Assembly: GCF_044389085.1 (NCBI RefSeq)
Contig: NZ_JBIRXP010000002.1
Span: 620,001 to 684,000, forward strand
Length of the DNA stretch: 64,000 bases
Direction of reading: 5' to 3'
Source: Isoptericola sp044389085
GTDB taxonomy: Bacteria > Actinomycetota > Actinomycetes > Actinomycetales > Cellulomonadaceae
Part shown: positions 28,508 through 36,857 of the stretch, one piece after another
Layout of the letters: every line of letters begins with the position of its first letter
Numbering within the stretch: position 1 is the first letter of the stretch
The notes under the pieces: generated by a model
What the model was told of the DNA's origin: nothing
The model's database searches: none
Seen by the model: only the letters and a program-made list of their open reading frames with translations
Translations under genes and position numbers: made by a program

Positions 28508-29400
28508 CCGCCACCGCCGTCCCCGCCCGCCCCGCGCCGCCCGCGGCGCCCCGCCCCGGTCGTTCCCCGCGCGAGCGCAGGTCGTCCCGCCGCCGCTGGC
28601 TGCTCACCGCCGGGCTCACCGCCGTCGCGATCGTCGTCGTCTTCCCGCTGTACTGGATGGTGGTCTCGGCCCTCACCCCGGGCGGGCAGTCGCAGAGCAG
28701 CGAGTTCTACCTCTGGCCCGCCGCGCCGACCACCGGCAACTTCACCGAGGTCTTCGCGACGCAGCCGGTCTGGCACTGGCTCGGCAACTCGTTCCTCGTC
28801 GCCACGGTCGGCACGGCCCTGTCCGTGTGCGTCTCCCTCGGCGCCGGGTACGCCCTCGCGAAGTACCGGTTCCGCGGGCGCGGGCTGCTGTACGCCGTGT
28901 TCCTCGTGACGATCATGATCCCCATCCAGGTCACGCTGGTGCCGGCGTTCCTCGTGGTCGCGCGGCTCGGCCTGGTCGACTCGCCGTGGGCGGTGATCCT
29001 GCCGACCCTGTTCGACGTCGTCGGGATCTTCATCGCCCGCCAGTTCATGCTCGGCGTGCCGGACGCGCTCGTCGAGGCCGCGCGGCTCGACGGGGCGGGG
29101 GAGCTGCGCACCTTCTTCCGGGTGGTGCTGCCGTCGTGCGGGCCGCTGGTCGGCGTGCTCGTCATCCTCGGGTTCATGAACCGCTGGAACGACTTCCTGT
29201 GGCCGCTGGTCGTGCTGCAGGGCAACGAGAGCCTCACCGTGCCCGTCGGGCTCTCGACGCTGACGAGCAACCCGGCCTTCAGCTCGCCCTGGGGCGCTGT
29301 CATGGCCGTGGCGACCGTCGCCGTCGTGCCGCTGCTCGTCGTGTTCCTGGTCTTCCAGAAGACGTTCGTGCAGGGCATCGCGAGCACGGGGATCAAGTAG
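28504..29400 (+). CDS. sugar ABC transporter permease (MalG type)
   Basis: A 298-residue second permease. GTG 28504 overlaps the previous stop (GTGA). Six helices are predicted, and the EAA motif reads VEAARLDGAGELRTFFRVVLP; MNRWNDFLWPLVVLQ is typical of MalG-type subunits. It is the last gene of the operon. The 98-bp gap behind it contains the predicted promoter of the second ECF42 module. Confidence 0.88.
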   Translation: MTATAVPARPAPPAAPRPGRSPRERRSSRRRWLLTAGLTAVAIVVVFPLYWMVVSALTPGGQSQSSEFYLWPAAPTTGNFTEVFATQPVWHWLGNSFLVATVGTALSVCVSLGAGYALAKYRFRGRGLLYAVFLVTIMIPIQVTLVPAFLVVARLGLVDSPWAVILPTLFDVVGIFIARQFMLGVPDALVEAARLDGAGELRTFFRVVLPSCGPLVGVLVILGFMNRWNDFLWPLVVLQGNESLTVPVGLSTLTSNPAFSSPWGAVMAVATVAVVPLLVVFLVFQKTFVQGIASTGIK

Positions 29401-29412
29401 TCGTCGGCGAGG

Positions 29413-29439
29413 TGTCTGTCCGGGACGCTCCCGTTCGTC
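29413..29439 (+). promoter_or_regulatory. predicted ECF42 promoter of the second module
   Basis: TGTCTG (29413-29418) and CGTC (29436-29439) are separated by 17 bp, 60 bp upstream of the first DGPF gene. The -10 side (CCCGTTCGTC) is almost the same as in the first module (CCCGTTCGAC at 5524-5533). Confidence 0.45.
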
Positions 29440-29498
29440 GTGCTCGTGTACACGGCCACCCGAGCCGTGCAGGATGAGACCGACCGAAGGAGATCGTC

Positions 29499-29876
29499 GT
29501 GCGCTACCTGATGCTGGTGCTGTCCACCCCCGAGGACCCGGAGCTGCGGCCGGACGACGCGGCGGGGGCGCCGCCCATCGAGGGGTGGGTGGAGAAGTAC
29601 TACGGCAGCGGCGCCGCCGTGCTGGGCGACCGGCTCCGGCCGCCGGGCGACGCCGTCGGGGTGCGGGTGCGGGGCGGGCGGACGCTCGTGACCGACGGCC
29701 CGTTCTCGGAGACGAAGGAGGCCATCGGCGGGTTCGACGTCATCGAGGCGCCCGACCTCGACACCGCGATCACGATCGCGTCGGAGCACCCCGTGGCCCA
29801 CGGGGGCGCCATCGAGCTGCGGCCGTTCTGGCCGCTGGGCCTCGACGGCGCCGGCGCGACGGACGGGGGCGCGTGA
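29499..29876 (+). CDS. YCII/DGPF domain protein of the second ECF42 module
   Basis: A 125-residue protein from GTG 29499, preceded by a GAAGGAGA site. It contains the family hallmark TLVTDGPFSETKEAIGGFDV, including the exact DGPF motif. It is paralogous to the next gene (GGFDVIEAPDL against GGFDVVEAPDL). The stop overlaps the next ATG by one base. The molecular role is unknown; the association with ECF42 sigma factors is the only functional clue. Confidence 0.85.
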   Translation: MRYLMLVLSTPEDPELRPDDAAGAPPIEGWVEKYYGSGAAVLGDRLRPPGDAVGVRVRGGRTLVTDGPFSETKEAIGGFDVIEAPDLDTAITIASEHPVAHGGAIELRPFWPLGLDGAGATDGGA

Positions 29877-30220
29877 TGCGCTACCTGCTGCTGGTGATCG
29901 AGCCCGACGTGCCCGACCGCGGGCCGGACGGCGACATCGAGGACTGGGTGCGCCGGCACGACGCCGACGGCTCGCGCGTGCTGGGGGAGCGGTTGCGCCC
30001 GGCCGCCGACGTGCGACGCGTGAGCGTGCGCGACGGCCGCACCCTGGTGACGGACGGACCGTTCACCGAGACGAAGGACGTCATCGGCGGCTTCGACGTC
30101 GTCGAGGCGCCCGACCTCTCCGCGGCGCTCGCGATCGCCGCGGAGCACCCCGGCTCCTGGGGCGGCGGCACGGTCGAGGTGCACCCGTTCTGGCCGACCG
30201 ACGGGACCGCACCGGCGTGA
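29876..30220 (+). CDS. second YCII/DGPF domain protein
   Basis: A 114-residue paralogue of the preceding gene with TLVTDGPFTETKDVIGGFDV. It begins at ATG 29876 (TGATG overlap) and ends in a GTGA overlap with the sigma gene, so all three genes are translationally coupled. It probably arose by tandem duplication within the module. Confidence 0.85.
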   Translation: MRYLLLVIEPDVPDRGPDGDIEDWVRRHDADGSRVLGERLRPAADVRRVSVRDGRTLVTDGPFTETKDVIGGFDVVEAPDLSAALAIAAEHPGSWGGGTVEVHPFWPTDGTAPA

Positions 30221-31536
30221 CGGCGCCGGCCGCCGCGGTCGAGGACGCCTTCCGCGCCGAGTGGGGGCGCGTCCTCGGCGCGGTGGCGCGCGCCACCGGC
30301 GACCTGGACCTCGCGGAGGAGTCCGCGCAGGAGGCGTTCGCGACCGCGCTGCGCACCTGGTCGCGCGACGGCGTGCCCGACCGGCCGGGCGCCTGGCTCA
30401 CGACGACGGCGCGGCGCCACGCCCTGGACGTGCTGCGCCGACGCCGGGTCGAGGCGGACAAGAGCGTGACCGCCGCGCGGCGCGGCGAGCGGGTCGACGG
30501 GCCGGGCCGGGCCGCCGACCGCGTGCACGACGAGGTCGAGCGCGGCCTCGACGACGCGGGCTGGTCGCCCGACGACCCCGACGGCGACCTGGTGCGGCTG
30601 TTGTTCACGTGCTGTCACCCGGCCCTGCCGCTCGACGGCCGGGTGGCGCTCACGCTGCGGTCGCTCACCGGCATGACGACGGGCCAGGTGGCGAGGGCGT
30701 TCCTCGTGCCGGAGGCGACGATGTCCCAGCGGCTCGTCCGGACCAAGCGGCGCATCCGTGCCACCGGCATCGCGTTCCGGGTGCCGCCGCCGGGGCTGCT
30801 GGCCGAGCGCACCGACGCGGTGCTCGGCGTGCTCTACGTGCTGTTCACGGAGGGCTACGACGCCTGGGCGGAGCCCGCGGGCGACGTCGAGGGCTGTGCC
30901 GAGCGCCGGGCGCTGGCCGACGACGCCGTGCGGCTGACACGGCTCGCCGCCCGGCTCCTGCCCCGCGAGCCCGAGGCCCGCGGCCTGCTCGCCCTGATGC
31001 TGCTGCAGCACGCGCGCCGTGACGCCCGCAGCGGGGACGACGGCGTCGCGCGGACCCTGGCCGAGCAGGACCGCTCCCGCTGGCGCCGCGACGAGATCGA
31101 CGAGGGGCTGGCGGTGCTCGACGCGGCCCTCGCGGCACGCCGGCCGGGGCCGTACCAGGTGCAGGCGGCGATCGCGGCGCTGCACTGCCGGGCCGCGACC
31201 GCGGGGGAGACGGACTGGGCGGAGGTGCTCGCCCTGTACGACGTGCTGCTCGACCTGGCGCCGTCGCCCGTCGTCGCGCTCAACCGGGCGGTCGCGGTGG
31301 CCGAGGTGCAGGGCGCGGAGGCGGGCCTCGTCGCCGTCGACGCCGTCGCGCAGGACCCGGCGCTCGCGGGCTACCACCTGCTGCCGGCGCTGCGGGCGGA
31401 CCTGCTGACGCGCGCGGGCCGGCCCGCCGACGCCGTCGTCGAGCTGCGTCGTGCCCTCGACCAGGTCGACCGCGAGGGCGACAGGCGGCTGCTGCGGGCA
31501 CGCCTGGCCGCCCTGGGCGGTGCGCCGCCGGCCTGA
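30217..31536 (+). CDS. ECF42-type RNA polymerase sigma factor (second copy)
   Basis: A 439-residue sigma factor from GTG 30217. Region 2 (GDLDLAEESAQEAFATALRT), region 4 (RVALTLRSLTGMTTGQVARA, VPEATMSQRLVRTKRRIRAT) and the long ECF42 C-terminal extension (LGVLYVLFTEGYDAW, SPVVALNRAVAVAEVQGA) are clear. It parallels the sigma at 6021-7331 but has a longer linker between regions 2 and 4. No anti-sigma gene is present. Confidence 0.88.
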   Translation: MTAPAAAVEDAFRAEWGRVLGAVARATGDLDLAEESAQEAFATALRTWSRDGVPDRPGAWLTTTARRHALDVLRRRRVEADKSVTAARRGERVDGPGRAADRVHDEVERGLDDAGWSPDDPDGDLVRLLFTCCHPALPLDGRVALTLRSLTGMTTGQVARAFLVPEATMSQRLVRTKRRIRATGIAFRVPPPGLLAERTDAVLGVLYVLFTEGYDAWAEPAGDVEGCAERRALADDAVRLTRLAARLLPREPEARGLLALMLLQHARRDARSGDDGVARTLAEQDRSRWRRDEIDEGLAVLDAALAARRPGPYQVQAAIAALHCRAATAGETDWAEVLALYDVLLDLAPSPVVALNRAVAVAEVQGAEAGLVAVDAVAQDPALAGYHLLPALRADLLTRAGRPADAVVELRRALDQVDREGDRRLLRARLAALGGAPPA

Positions 31537-31538
31537 GA

Positions 31539-31581
31539 CGACGCACGCCCTGCGGCCGGGTCGGCCACAGGGCGTGCGTCG
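31539..31581. terminator. terminator hairpin between convergent sigma and ectC genes
   Basis: Bases 31539-31552 pair exactly with 31568-31581 (14 bp) just after the sigma factor stop and 16 bp from the convergent ectC stop. There is no T-run. Confidence 0.65.
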
Positions 31582-31597
31582 CGCGCGTCGGACGTCG

Positions 31598-32002
31598 TCA
31601 GACCGCCGCGGCCTCCGGCTCGGTGACGAGCGGGTAGACGCCGTTCTCGTCGTGGACCTCGCGGCCGGTGACCGGCGGGTTGAACACGCACACGCACGTG
31701 ATGTCGGTGCGGGGGCGCACCTTGTGCTTGTCGTGGTCGTTCAGCAGGTACAGCGAGCCGGGCTTGAGCTGGTGCACCTCGCCGGTGCCCAGGTCCTCGA
31801 TCTCGCCCTCGCCGGACGTGATGAAGACGGCCTCGATGTGGTTGGCGTACCAGAAGAAGCTCTCGGTGCCGGCGTACAGGGTGGTCTCGTGCACGGAGAA
31901 GCCGACCCCCTCCTTCGCCAGGATGATCCGCTTCGAGCGCCAGTTCTCGCTCTTGACGTCGGCGTCGGTGTCGGTGATCTCGTCGAGCGTGCGCACGAGC
32001 AT
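31598..32002 (-). CDS. ectC: L-ectoine synthase EctC
   Basis: A 134-residue cupin enzyme that cyclises N-gamma-acetyl-diaminobutyrate to ectoine, the last step of compatible-solute synthesis. Hallmarks are the start MLVRTLDEITDTDADV, NWRSKRIILAKEGVGFS, the metal-binding GEGEIEDLGTGEVHQLKPG and LNDHDKHKVRP. A GGAGG site lies upstream. It is the third gene of ectABC and follows ectB by 62 bp. No ectD hydroxylase gene is in the window. Confidence 0.94.
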   Translation of the reverse strand: MLVRTLDEITDTDADVKSENWRSKRIILAKEGVGFSVHETTLYAGTESFFWYANHIEAVFITSGEGEIEDLGTGEVHQLKPGSLYLLNDHDKHKVRPRTDITCVCVFNPPVTGREVHDENGVYPLVTEPEAAAV

Positions 32003-32064
32003 GGGGGTACCTCCGGTGGTTCGTGGTGCGGTGGTTCGGGTGGACGGGCCGTCGGCCGCGGGCG

Positions 32065-33363
32065 TCAGCCCAGGACGGCGGTGACCGACTCGCTGATGAT
32101 CCGCAGCCCGCGCTGCAGCTCGTCGTACGTGATGGTCAGCGGCGGCAGCAGCTTGACGACCTCGCCGTCGGGGCCGGAGGTCTCCATGAGCAGCCCGCGG
32201 GAGAACGCCTCGTCGCAGATCCGGCCCGCGGTCTCGCCGTCCGGCGTCTGCAGGCCGCGCGCGAGGCCACGGCCCTTGGCCACCAGCACGTCGTCGCCGT
32301 AGCGGGCGACGAGGGAGTTGAAGTGCGCCTCGACCAGCGCGCCCTTGTCGATCGTCGCGGTCTCGAGCGTGTCGTCCGTCCAGTAGGTGCGGATCGCCTC
32401 GGCTGCCGTCGCGAAGGCAGGGGCGAAGCCGCGGAACGTGCCGTTGTGCTCGCCCGGCTCCCAGATGTCCAGCTCCGGGCGCACGAGGGTGAGCGCCATC
32501 GGCAGGCCGTAGCCGGAGATCGACTTCGACAGGCAGATGATGTCGGGCACGATGCCGGCCTCCTCGAACGAGAAGAACTTGCCGGTGCGGCCGCAGCCCA
32601 TCTGGATGTCGTCGAGGATCAGCAGGATGCCGTGGCGCTTGCACAGGTCCGCCAGGCCGCGCAGCCACTCGGCGCGCGCGGCGTTGATGCCGCCCTCGCC
32701 CTGCACGGTCTCGACGATGACGGCGGCGGGCGCGTTGAGGCCCGAGCCGCTGTCCTCGAGCAGGCGCTCCAGGTACACGAAGTCGGGCACGTCGCCGTCG
32801 AAGTAGTCGTCGTACGGCATCGGCGTCGCGTGCACCAGCGGGATGCCGGCGCCGCCGCGCTTCATGGAGTTGCCCGTGACGGACAGGGCGCCCAGCGTCA
32901 TGCCGTGGAACGCGTTGGTGAAGTTGATGACGGACTCGCGGCCCGTCACCTTCCGCGCCAGCTTGAGGGCCGCCTCCACCGCGTTGGCGCCGCCCGGGCC
33001 CGGGAACACGACCTTGTGGTCCAGGCCGCGCGGCTCGAGGATCACCTCGTTGAACGTCTCGAGGAACTCGCGCCGTGCCGAGGTGAACATGTCGAGCGTG
33101 TGCACCATGCGGTCGTCGGTCAGGTAGTCCAGCAGCACCTGCTTGAGCAGCGGGTTGTTGTGCCCGTAGTTCAGGGTGCCGGCGCCGGCGAAGAAGTCGA
33201 GGTACTCGGTGCCGTCCTCGGCGTAGACCGTCGCTCCGGAGGCACGGTCGAACACGACGGGCCAGGAGCGCGAGTAGCTGCGGACCTCCGACTCGAGGGC
33301 CGTGAAGCCCAGCGGGTCGTCGGCGGCGGACGCCTCGGTGGTGGGGACGGTCGGGGTTGTCAC
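32065..33363 (-). CDS. ectB: diaminobutyrate--2-oxoglutarate transaminase EctB
   Basis: A 432-residue class-III PLP aminotransferase making L-2,4-diaminobutyrate from aspartate semialdehyde. The PLP lysine is in ICLSKSISGYGLP, and YLDFFAGAGTLNYGHNNP, FPGPGGANAVEAALKLARKV and LILDDIQMGCGRTGKFFSFE are typical of EctB. GTG at complement 33361-33363 is chosen because AAGGAG lies eight bases upstream; an earlier in-frame GTG at 33372 would touch that site. Confidence 0.93.
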   Translation of the reverse strand: MTTPTVPTTEASAADDPLGFTALESEVRSYSRSWPVVFDRASGATVYAEDGTEYLDFFAGAGTLNYGHNNPLLKQVLLDYLTDDRMVHTLDMFTSARREFLETFNEVILEPRGLDHKVVFPGPGGANAVEAALKLARKVTGRESVINFTNAFHGMTLGALSVTGNSMKRGGAGIPLVHATPMPYDDYFDGDVPDFVYLERLLEDSGSGLNAPAAVIVETVQGEGGINAARAEWLRGLADLCKRHGILLILDDIQMGCGRTGKFFSFEEAGIVPDIICLSKSISGYGLPMALTLVRPELDIWEPGEHNGTFRGFAPAFATAAEAIRTYWTDDTLETATIDKGALVEAHFNSLVARYGDDVLVAKGRGLARGLQTPDGETAGRICDEAFSRGLLMETSGPDGEVVKLLPPLTITYDELQRGLRIISESVTAVLG

Positions 33364-33481
33364 GAAGGACACTCCTTGAGGTGGTGCGCGCCGGTGCGGT
33401 GTTGTGGTGGAGAGGGCTGCGTCGTCACCTGCGCGCCGAACCGGCGCAGCCCGAGGTCTGGGGACCTGAGAGGTACGGACG

Positions 33482-34120
33482 TCAACGGGGAGGGCGGATG
33501 CCCTCGATCACCAGCAGCGGCTCGGCCTCGTGACCGTCCGGGAAGTGCTCGGCCTCGTAGCCCGTCGTCTCGCGCAGGGTCGCCCCCCGTGCGGCGGCCC
33601 ACCGCGCGAACAGGCGCCGGGACGACGCGTTGTCCGTGGTGACGGTGGTGTGCAGCCGGGTGACGGCGGGGCCGCCGTCGTCCGGGGCCCCGTCGACGAC
33701 GGCGTCCAGGAGCCGCCCGGCGACGCGCCGGCCGCGGGCCCGCGGGTCGACGGCGACCTGCCACACGAAGAGCGTGGCGGGGTCCGCCGGCAGCCGGTAC
33801 GCGGAGACGAAGCCCACGGCGTCGCCCTCCGCGTCGGGGCCGTCAGGGCCGTCGGGGCCGTCGGGGAGGAACGCCAGGCGGCAGGTCGCGGCGAAGTGGT
33901 CCGCGAGCAGCAGGTAGGCGTAGGAGGAGTTGAGGTCGAGCGAGCCCGAGTCGCGCGCCAGGCGCCACATCGCGGCGCCGTCCGTCGTCGTCGGCGGGCG
34001 CACCGTGAGCCCCGCGAGGGGTGCGGTCGCACGGGACGACGCCGTGGCGTCGGTCGAGCTGTCGTCGGTCGAATGGTTGGTCGTTGCGGTGTCCGTCGTG
34101 TCCATACCGCCATCGACCAT
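33482..34120 (-). CDS. ectA: L-2,4-diaminobutyrate acetyltransferase EctA
   Basis: A GNAT-fold acetyltransferase of up to 212 residues, the first committed ectoine enzyme. Conserved features are LTVRPPTTTDGAAMWRLARD, SLDLNSSYAYLLLADHFAAT, the acetyl-CoA loop VDPRARGRRVAGRLL and NASSRRLFARWA. The first 35 residues are a Ser/Thr/Asp-rich extension. An internal ATG at 34105 would shorten it by five residues. It contains a GPDGPDGPD repeat. It heads the ectABC operon; ectB follows after 118 bp. Confidence 0.9.
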   Translation of the reverse strand: MVDGGMDTTDTATTNHSTDDSSTDATASSRATAPLAGLTVRPPTTTDGAAMWRLARDSGSLDLNSSYAYLLLADHFAATCRLAFLPDGPDGPDGPDAEGDAVGFVSAYRLPADPATLFVWQVAVDPRARGRRVAGRLLDAVVDGAPDDGGPAVTRLHTTVTTDNASSRRLFARWAAARGATLRETTGYEAEHFPDGHEAEPLLVIEGIRPPR

Positions 34121-34196
34121 AGACGCATCGCGGGGGAAAGTTCACCTCCGTCATGACCATTCCTCGACCGAGGGGGCGCGACGGCGGGCCGTGGAT

Positions 34197-34282
34197 CGTT
34201 GGCAGCGCAACGAAAGATCGTGTCGGCCATCGACGCATCATCGACAGCTCTGCAGATCTCCATGTGTCTCGTATCGTGAGAC
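34197..34282. promoter_or_regulatory. inverted repeats upstream of ectA
   Basis: The 269-bp gap between ectA and greA holds CGTTG-N6-CAACG (34197-34212) and GTCTC-N7-GAGAC (34266-34282), 77 and 146 bp upstream of ectA. Either could be an operator for osmotic control. No gene is visible in the gap. Confidence 0.3.
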
Positions 34283-34323
34283 AAACGGCGGGTCGCGGCC
34301 GGTGGGCGCCCAGGGACGACGAT

Positions 34324-34352
34324 GGGCGTGCCCGTCCGTGACGGGCACGCCC
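34324..34352. terminator. terminator hairpin after greA
   Basis: Bases 34324-34336 pair exactly with 34340-34352 (13 bp, 3-nt loop), 38 bp beyond the greA stop. Confidence 0.65.
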
Positions 34353-34389
34353 ACGGCATGCGTCGGTTCCGGGCCGGGCCCGGCGGAGG

Positions 34390-34872
34390 TCAGCCCGCGA
34401 AGGGCGTGGCCTTGAGGATCTCGACCGGGATCTCGCGGCCGTTCGGCGCCGTGTAGGCCACCTTCTCGCCGATGCGGTGCCCGTCGATCGCGGCGCCGAG
34501 CGGCGACGTCGGCGAGTACACGTCCAGGTCGGTGGTGCCGGCGATCTCGCGGGAGCCGAGCAGGAACGTCATCTCGTCCCCGGCGACGACCGCGGTGACG
34601 ACCATGCCGGCCTCCACGACGCCGTCGTCGGCGGGCGTGCCGATCTGCACGTGCCGCAGCTTCTCGGTGAGCTCGCGGATGCGGGCCTCGTTCTTCGCCT
34701 GCTCCTCGCGGGCGGCGTGGTAACCACCGTTCTCCTTGAGGTCGCCCTCGTCGCGGGCGGCGGCGATGCGCTCGGCGATCTCGGTGCGGGCGGGGCCGGA
34801 GAGGTGCTCCAGCTCGGCCTGCAGCCGGTCGTGAGCCTCCTGGGTGAGCCAGGTGACAGTGCTCTCGGTCAC
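34390..34872 (-). CDS. greA: transcription elongation factor GreA
   Basis: A 160-residue factor that rescues backtracked RNA polymerase by stimulating transcript cleavage. The N-terminal coiled coil (ARDEGDLKENGGYHAAREEQ) carries the Asp/Glu tip residues, and the C-terminal FKBP-like domain has SPLGAAIDGHRIGEKVAYTA. GTG at complement 34870-34872 follows an AAGGAGA site. A terminator-like hairpin follows it. Confidence 0.94.
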   Translation of the reverse strand: MTESTVTWLTQEAHDRLQAELEHLSGPARTEIAERIAAARDEGDLKENGGYHAAREEQAKNEARIRELTEKLRHVQIGTPADDGVVEAGMVVTAVVAGDEMTFLLGSREIAGTTDLDVYSPTSPLGAAIDGHRIGEKVAYTAPNGREIPVEILKATPFAG

Positions 34873-35083
34873 GAGGGCTCTCCTTTCGTGGTGCTCGATG
34901 GCCTGATTCGGCCGTGCGCGGGCGACCGACGGGCGTCGGCACGCGCGTCGGCTGGGCAGGACTGCGTGTGAATCCCTCAGGATAGCCCGGCGGGGCGCCA
35001 GAACCCAGGCCTGGGCCTCGGGAGGACGGCGAGGTTCCGGTCGGGAGGCCGCGAGGCGATACCGGGAGCGGCGTCGGGTGGCG

Positions 35084-35515
35084 TCAGGACGGGTCGACGA
35101 CGTCGCAGGTCTCGACGACCGCGGTCGTGGCCTCCTCGGACGTGCGGACCGTGACGGAGTACGTGGACGTCTGCTGCTCGGCGGGCCCGACGGGCACGTC
35201 GAGCGTGCCGACCTGGGCATAGCTCTGCGCGAGCGCCTCGACCTCGCACACCGCCGTCGTGCCGGGCGGCATGTGCACCTGGAAGGTGACGTCCACCTGC
35301 TCGGCGTCGGGGACGTCGAAGCCCACCATCTCCACCGTCACCGGGTCCCGACGGGTCTGCTCGACCGAGAACCAGGCCGTCACGCCGACCGCCGCCGCGA
35401 GGACGGCGCCGATCGCCACCTTCGCCGCCGTCCCGAGCGGCCGTCGACCGTCCTGGCGACCGGGCTGCGCGCCGTACCGGTCGGAGGGGGGAGTGGGGCT
35501 GACGGGGTCGCTCAT
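35084..35515 (-). CDS. DUF4307 domain membrane protein
   Basis: A 143-residue protein with a polar N-terminus (about 30 residues), one membrane helix (AAKVAIGAVLAAAVGVTAWF) and an extracellular beta-rich domain containing two Cys (AVCEVEAL, ETCDVVDP) that may form a disulfide. It matches DUF4307, a family commonly found beside mca and greA in actinobacteria. The function is unknown. It is divergent from mca. Confidence 0.78.
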   Translation of the reverse strand: MSDPVSPTPPSDRYGAQPGRQDGRRPLGTAAKVAIGAVLAAAVGVTAWFSVEQTRRDPVTVEMVGFDVPDAEQVDVTFQVHMPPGTTAVCEVEALAQSYAQVGTLDVPVGPAEQQTSTYSVTVRTSEEATTAVVETCDVVDPS

Positions 35516-35568
35516 GGTGCACCATTGTCCCTGAACCTCGCAGCCGACCCGTCACCCCGGGAGGGACC

Positions 35569-36498
35569 TTGTCCTCCGCCCCCACCGCGCCGCCCACCCC
35601 GCGGCACGAGCCCCTGCGTCTGATGGCGGTGCACGCGCACCCGGACGACGAGTCCAGCAAGGGCGCCGCGACCACCGCGCGGTACGCCGCCGAAGGAGTC
35701 GAGGTGCTCGTCGTGACCTGCACCGGCGGCGAGCGGGGCGACGTCCTCAACCCGAGCTTCCAGGTGCCCGAGGGACACGAGTTCGACACGATCGAGGGCC
35801 GCCTGGCGGTCCGTCGCCTGGAGATGGCGGCCGCGGCGGAGGCGCTCGGCGTGCGGCAGACGTGGCTCGGCTTCGTGGACTCCGGCCTGCCGGAGGGCGA
35901 CCCCCTGCCGCCCCTGCCGGAGGGCTCGTTCGGCCTCGTCCCGCTCGAGGAGGCGGCCGCGCCCCTCGTGGAGCTCGTGCGCGAGTTCCGCCCGCACGTG
36001 ATGACGACCTACGACCCGTCGGGCGGGTACCCGCACCCGGACCACGTCAAGTGCCACGAGGTGTCGTTCGAGGCGTACCACGCCGCCGGCGACGCCTCCC
36101 GGTACGTCGTCGAGGGCGGGGCGGAGCCGTGGGAGCCGCTCAAGCTGTACTACAACCATGGCTTCTCGATGGCGCGGATGCGCGCCGTGCACGAGGCCAT
36201 GCAGGGCGCGGGCCTGGAGTCGCCGTTCGGTGACTGGATCGAGTCGCGCGCGGCCCGGGAGATCCCCGAGCGGGAGGCGACCACGCGCGTCGCCGTCGCG
36301 GACTACTTCGCCCAGCGTGACGCCGCCCTCGTGGCGCACGCGTCGCAGATCGACCCGGCCGGGTTCTTCTTCGCCGTGCCGCGCGACCTCGAGGCCGACG
36401 TGTGGCCCACGGAGGAGTACGAGCTCGCGGACGCGCGCGTGCCGACGACGCTGCCCGAGGACGACCTGTTCGCCGGCCTGCGCGAGGGGGACCGATGA
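35569..36498 (+). CDS. mca: mycothiol S-conjugate amidase
   Basis: A 309-residue zinc amidase that cleaves mycothiol S-conjugates so that the toxic mercapturic acid can be exported. The zinc motif AHPDDESSKGAATTARY and a second site GGYPHPDHVKCHEV are typical of Mca rather than MshB. The TTG start at 35569 follows a GGGAGGG site. It heads a tightly overlapping three-gene operon. Confidence 0.9.
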   Translation: MSSAPTAPPTPRHEPLRLMAVHAHPDDESSKGAATTARYAAEGVEVLVVTCTGGERGDVLNPSFQVPEGHEFDTIEGRLAVRRLEMAAAAEALGVRQTWLGFVDSGLPEGDPLPPLPEGSFGLVPLEEAAAPLVELVREFRPHVMTTYDPSGGYPHPDHVKCHEVSFEAYHAAGDASRYVVEGGAEPWEPLKLYYNHGFSMARMRAVHEAMQGAGLESPFGDWIESRAAREIPEREATTRVAVADYFAQRDAALVAHASQIDPAGFFFAVPRDLEADVWPTEEYELADARVPTTLPEDDLFAGLREGDR

Positions 36499-36857
36499 GC
36501 GCCGCCTGGACCGCGCTCCTCGCCGCCGTGCCCAGCCCCAGCCCCAGCCCGACCCAGGGCCCCGACGAGCTCCAGGTGACGCCCGGCCTGGCCGGCTTCG
36601 TGGCGACCTTCGCGGTGGCCGTGGCCTGCGTGCTGCTGTTCCTGTCGCTCACGCGGCACCTGCGCCGTGCGCAGCGCAACGCGGAGGACCAGGGCATCCC
36701 GCTCGAGGAGCCCAAGCACTTCGGGCTGGACGGCCCGGTGCGCCGCCCCGGGGACCCCGACGCGACGTCCGGCGGCGACACGTCGCGCGACGACGCGGGG
36801 GACGGCGCCGACGACGCGGGCAGGAGCGACGGCACGGACGGCGAGCCCGGGCGATGA
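36495..36857 (+). CDS. small membrane protein downstream of mca
   Basis: A 120-residue protein starting in an ATGA overlap with mca. A short Pro/Ser N-terminus (PSPSPSPTQGPDE) precedes one membrane helix (GFVATFAVAVACVLLFLSL). The conserved cytoplasmic stretch RHLRRAQRNAEDQGIPLEE follows, then an Asp/Gly-rich disordered tail. Similar small proteins accompany mca in other actinobacteria; the function is unknown. Confidence 0.75.
   Translation: MSAAWTALLAAVPSPSPSPTQGPDELQVTPGLAGFVATFAVAVACVLLFLSLTRHLRRAQRNAEDQGIPLEEPKHFGLDGPVRRPGDPDATSGGDTSRDDAGDGADDAGRSDGTDGEPGR

Noticed and set aside
31598..34120. Full ectoine/hydroxyectoine cluster with ectD
   Set aside because: Only ectA, ectB and ectC are present; greA follows upstream and the sigma module downstream, so no ectD in this window.
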